From positions 310,001 to 374,000 of the forward strand of contig CAVWIZ010000006.1 of the NCBI GenBank assembly GCA_963755195.1: a stretch of 64,000 nt of DNA, read 5' to 3'. Under the pieces are notes generated by a model that was not told the DNA's origin, searched no databases, and saw only the letters and a program-made list of their open reading frames with translations. Origin of the DNA: CAVQJU01 sp963755195 (lineage in GTDB: Bacteria; Acidobacteriota; Vicinamibacteria; Vicinamibacterales; CAVVIG01). This document shows, piece after piece, positions 62,431 to 64,000 of the stretch; the stretch's first letter is position 1; every line of letters begins with the position of its first letter. The position numbers and the translations under genes are program-made.

Positions 62431-62534
62431 GAGTAATTGGGTAATTGGGTAATTGAGTAATTGGATAATTGATTGATCGGACTGCCTGATTACCCAATTA
62501 CCCAATTACTCGATTACCCAATTACCCGATTACC
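62431..62534 (+). repeat. Inverted pair of 8-bp arrays (GGGTAATT / AATTACCC)
   Basis: GAGTAATT, GGGTAATT, GGGTAATT, GAGTAATT, GGATAATT (62431-62470), a 17-bp spacer, then GATTACCC, AATTACCC, AATTACTC, GATTACCC, AATTACCC, GATTACC (62488-62534). The two arms form a 40-bp hairpin between convergent genes. The unit is that of 34348-34411. Confidence 0.85.
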
Positions 62535-63222
62535 AACTCGCTCGATCCCCTTGCGGCAGCTCCGTCCACTTATCTCGGCCCCGATACCAGAGAGGCTTCC
62601 GGCCCGGATGGGCCGCCCGAAAAACCCGATACCTGGCGCGCAGGCGATTCACGCGCGCATCCGACGACCGAATCCCACGGTGTGGGTAGTCCAGCAGCAT
62701 CCGTTCCACTTTCCAGACGTTGGTGTCGGCCAGCCGCCAGTCGTAGTTGCCCATCTCCTGCGCCACATCGACGAGGGCGTAGCCGGTGACGCGCCCCGTG
62801 AAGTCCACGTACGGATCCGCGTAGCTTTGCGCGAGTGCGCGCGGCGTGCCGAAGACGGGCTTGCGGCCGTGCAGTCCCGGATCGCGCGACCGGGCGACCG
62901 ATCCCCAGCGGCCGTGCCGCTGGTAGACGAAGATGACGTGATCGAGCTTGTCGATCGATTCGAAGCTCAACAGCAGCGGCGGATATCCGTGCTGTTCGAG
63001 GACGACGGTGGCGAAGAGTGCGGCTTCCAGGCAATGGGCGCATCCATGAGAGACGACGCCGCGAAAGCTTCGCAGCGTGGCGCGTCCGCCCGGCTCGTTG
63101 TTGTACGGCAGCCGGTTGAGGAAGCGCTGGACGTCGAGGGGCGTGCGCAGGCGTGCGATGAGCCGCCGTTCGCTCGCCGTCAAGCCCGGCTGCAGCCGGA
63201 CGATGCTAGTCCGCGTTGGCAA
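62530..63222 (-). CDS. Transglutaminase-like cysteine-fold protein
   Basis: A 230-residue protein. The core VVSHGCAHCLEAALFATVVL has the Cys at the start of a helix, DHVIFVYQRHGRWGSVARSRD the His and the Asp follows in RDPGLHG: the order Cys-His-Asp of transglutaminase-like domains. No signal peptide. Family-specific function not known. Its ATG lies inside the end of the SCO1-like gene (17-bp overlap). Confidence 0.65.
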   Translation of the reverse strand: MPTRTSIVRLQPGLTASERRLIARLRTPLDVQRFLNRLPYNNEPGGRATLRSFRGVVSHGCAHCLEAALFATVVLEQHGYPPLLLSFESIDKLDHVIFVYQRHGRWGSVARSRDPGLHGRKPVFGTPRALAQSYADPYVDFTGRVTGYALVDVAQEMGNYDWRLADTNVWKVERMLLDYPHRGIRSSDARVNRLRARYRVFRAAHPGRKPLWYRGRDKWTELPQGDRASW

Positions 63223-64000
63223 CGGGCTTGAGATCCGCGAGGATCTCGTCGGGTGTCCATTCGTTGCCCGTGTACAGCTTCACGAGCTTGCCCTCGGACG
63301 AAACGATGGCCGTGCGGAGGTTGTGCGTGATATCACGCGCGTCGGTCGGTGAGCGCGCGATGGAGAGGCCGAAGCTGGCCGCGAACTTGTCGATCTCCTC
63401 GAGGTTGCCCGTGAGAAACGTCCAGCGCGTGAGGTCTGCCTTCAATTCGCGCGCGTGTTGTTTCAGCACCGGCGGCGTGTCGGCGAGCGGGTCGAAGCTG
63501 ACCGTCACGAGGTGGACGTCCTTGAGCGCGGGATCGTCGAGCAGGCGTTCCTGCAGGGCGGCGAAGTGCCGATCCATCAGCGGACAGAAGGTCGGCAGCG
63601 GGCACTTTGTGTAGATGAACGTGAGGACGACCGTCGATCCGCGAAACGCGCGAAACGTCGTCTTCTTGCCGTCCTGATCGACGAACCTCGCATCCGGCAC
63701 GATGTCGCCGGGCTTCAGCCGTTCGACGCCTGACGGAGCGCGGACCGCCACGATTTCTTCAGCAGGCGGCGGTTCGAGCGGCGCCTCGCCGACCCGCGTC
63801 ACCTTCGTGAGGTACGCATCGTTTTCGACGATGACCAGGGTGGCGTTGATCAAGTCGCCCGGCTTGACCGCGTCGAGCTCGGCCTTCTCCTTGAACTTGT
63901 ATGGCATCGTCATGGCGGGCATGAGCCCTTTGATCTCGTCGTGCTTCACCGTGGCTTCGCGCCGATCCGGCGTGACGGCGATCACCTGGCCGGAGACGGC
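63206..64000 (-). CDS. CusF-like / SCO1-SenC copper protein, 5' end outside
   Basis: The frame is open to the last base, so the start lies beyond the window. The visible part begins VIAVTPDRREATVKHDEIKG and LMPAMTMPYKFKEKAELDAV, a CusF-type copper site (His, Met, Met), then about 60 residues later an SCO1 thioredoxin fold: VVLTFIYTKCPLPTFCPLMD, with CX5C instead of CX3C, and ARDITHNLRTAIV with the distal His. Such proteins deliver copper to cytochrome oxidase Cu-A. Confidence 0.88.
   Translation of the reverse strand, partial: AVSGQVIAVTPDRREATVKHDEIKGLMPAMTMPYKFKEKAELDAVKPGDLINATLVIVENDAYLTKVTRVGEAPLEPPPAEEIVAVRAPSGVERLKPGDIVPDARFVDQDGKKTTFRAFRGSTVVLTFIYTKCPLPTFCPLMDRHFAALQERLLDDPALKDVHLVTVSFDPLADTPPVLKQHARELKADLTRWTFLTGNLEEIDKFAASFGLSIARSPTDARDITHNLRTAIVSSEGKLVKLYTGNEWTPDEILADLKPVANAD

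Noticed and set aside
1..64000. tRNA or rRNA genes
   Set aside because: I looked for T-arm and conserved rRNA segments in the gaps and found none that I could support.

Overview
The window looks like a chromosomal segment of a Gram-negative, high-GC soil-type bacterium, most plausibly an acidobacterium of the Vicinamibacteria (subdivision 6) kind. That placement is inference from gene content: homodimeric pyruvate dehydrogenase E1, TonB and TonB-dependent receptors, PadR regulators, DUF5777 barrels, a peptidase-MA/PD40/BamA-like fusion and a tetraether-synthase-like radical SAM enzyme. There is no rRNA or tRNA gene to anchor it.

Layout. 1-9.1 kb: end of an HD hydrolase, two ABC ATPase/permease pairs in a tight operon, a secreted DUF3352-like protein, a gamma-glutamylcyclotransferase-like gene with an M28 peptidase, PilZ and receiver-like regulators, folE and a small secreted protein. 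9.05-13.12 kb: a small accessory island with different base composition. It holds an IS5-family element with intact ends and a 3-bp target duplication, a SLOG-plus-membrane (SLATT-like) protein and a TIR-plus-membrane protein. It is flanked by a second, diverged copy of the 3' end of the upstream gene. 13.2-26.3 kb: a Tes-like radical SAM enzyme, a LytS/LytT-type two-component system, a YpdA-like flavin reductase, a Lon-N protein, a VWA/AAA+ pair, glycerophosphodiesterase, threonine dehydratase, TonB and a uracil-DNA glycosylase. 26.4-34.3 kb: pyruvate dehydrogenase (aceE-aceF-lpdA), a PadR regulator, lipoyl synthase and a TetR regulator. 34.4-38.2 kb: an Nramp transporter with a PRC/MgtE-N/CBS partner and an outer-membrane barrel. 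38.3-44.5 kb: an iron block (Fur-like palindrome, TonB-dependent siderophore receptor, PiuC-type dioxygenase, PepSY protein, bacterioferritin) flanked by two paralogous cupredoxin-like lipoproteins. 44.5-51.5 kb: a minus-strand block of cupredoxins, beta-barrels and a sensor kinase/NtrC-type regulator pair. 51.5-64 kb: ferredoxin with nuoB-nuoI, a TPR/aspartyl protease, a thioesterase, the large peptidase-MA/PD40/BamA-like protein, an ECF sigma/anti-sigma pair, a TlpA-like thioredoxin, a fatty-acid desaturase and an SCO1-like copper protein cut by the window end.

Three window-wide properties matter to any reader. (1) Many genes, including housekeeping ones such as aceE, lpdA and lipA, are broken by single-base indels, mostly +1 insertions. 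They read as intact once corrected, so I treat them as likely sequence errors and not pseudogenes. (2) Many gaps between genes hold arrays of degenerate 7- or 8-bp units, often followed by their own reverse complement, and at least two ORFs carry such arrays in frame. (3) Several genes lack a Shine-Dalgarno sequence and have a -10-like TANNNT box exactly 6 nt before the start codon, which suggests leaderless mRNAs.

The best candidate for an undescribed system is the SLOG-membrane / TIR-membrane pair in the island, which resembles the logic of Thoeris-type immunity. The Tes-like enzyme is the most interesting metabolic gene.
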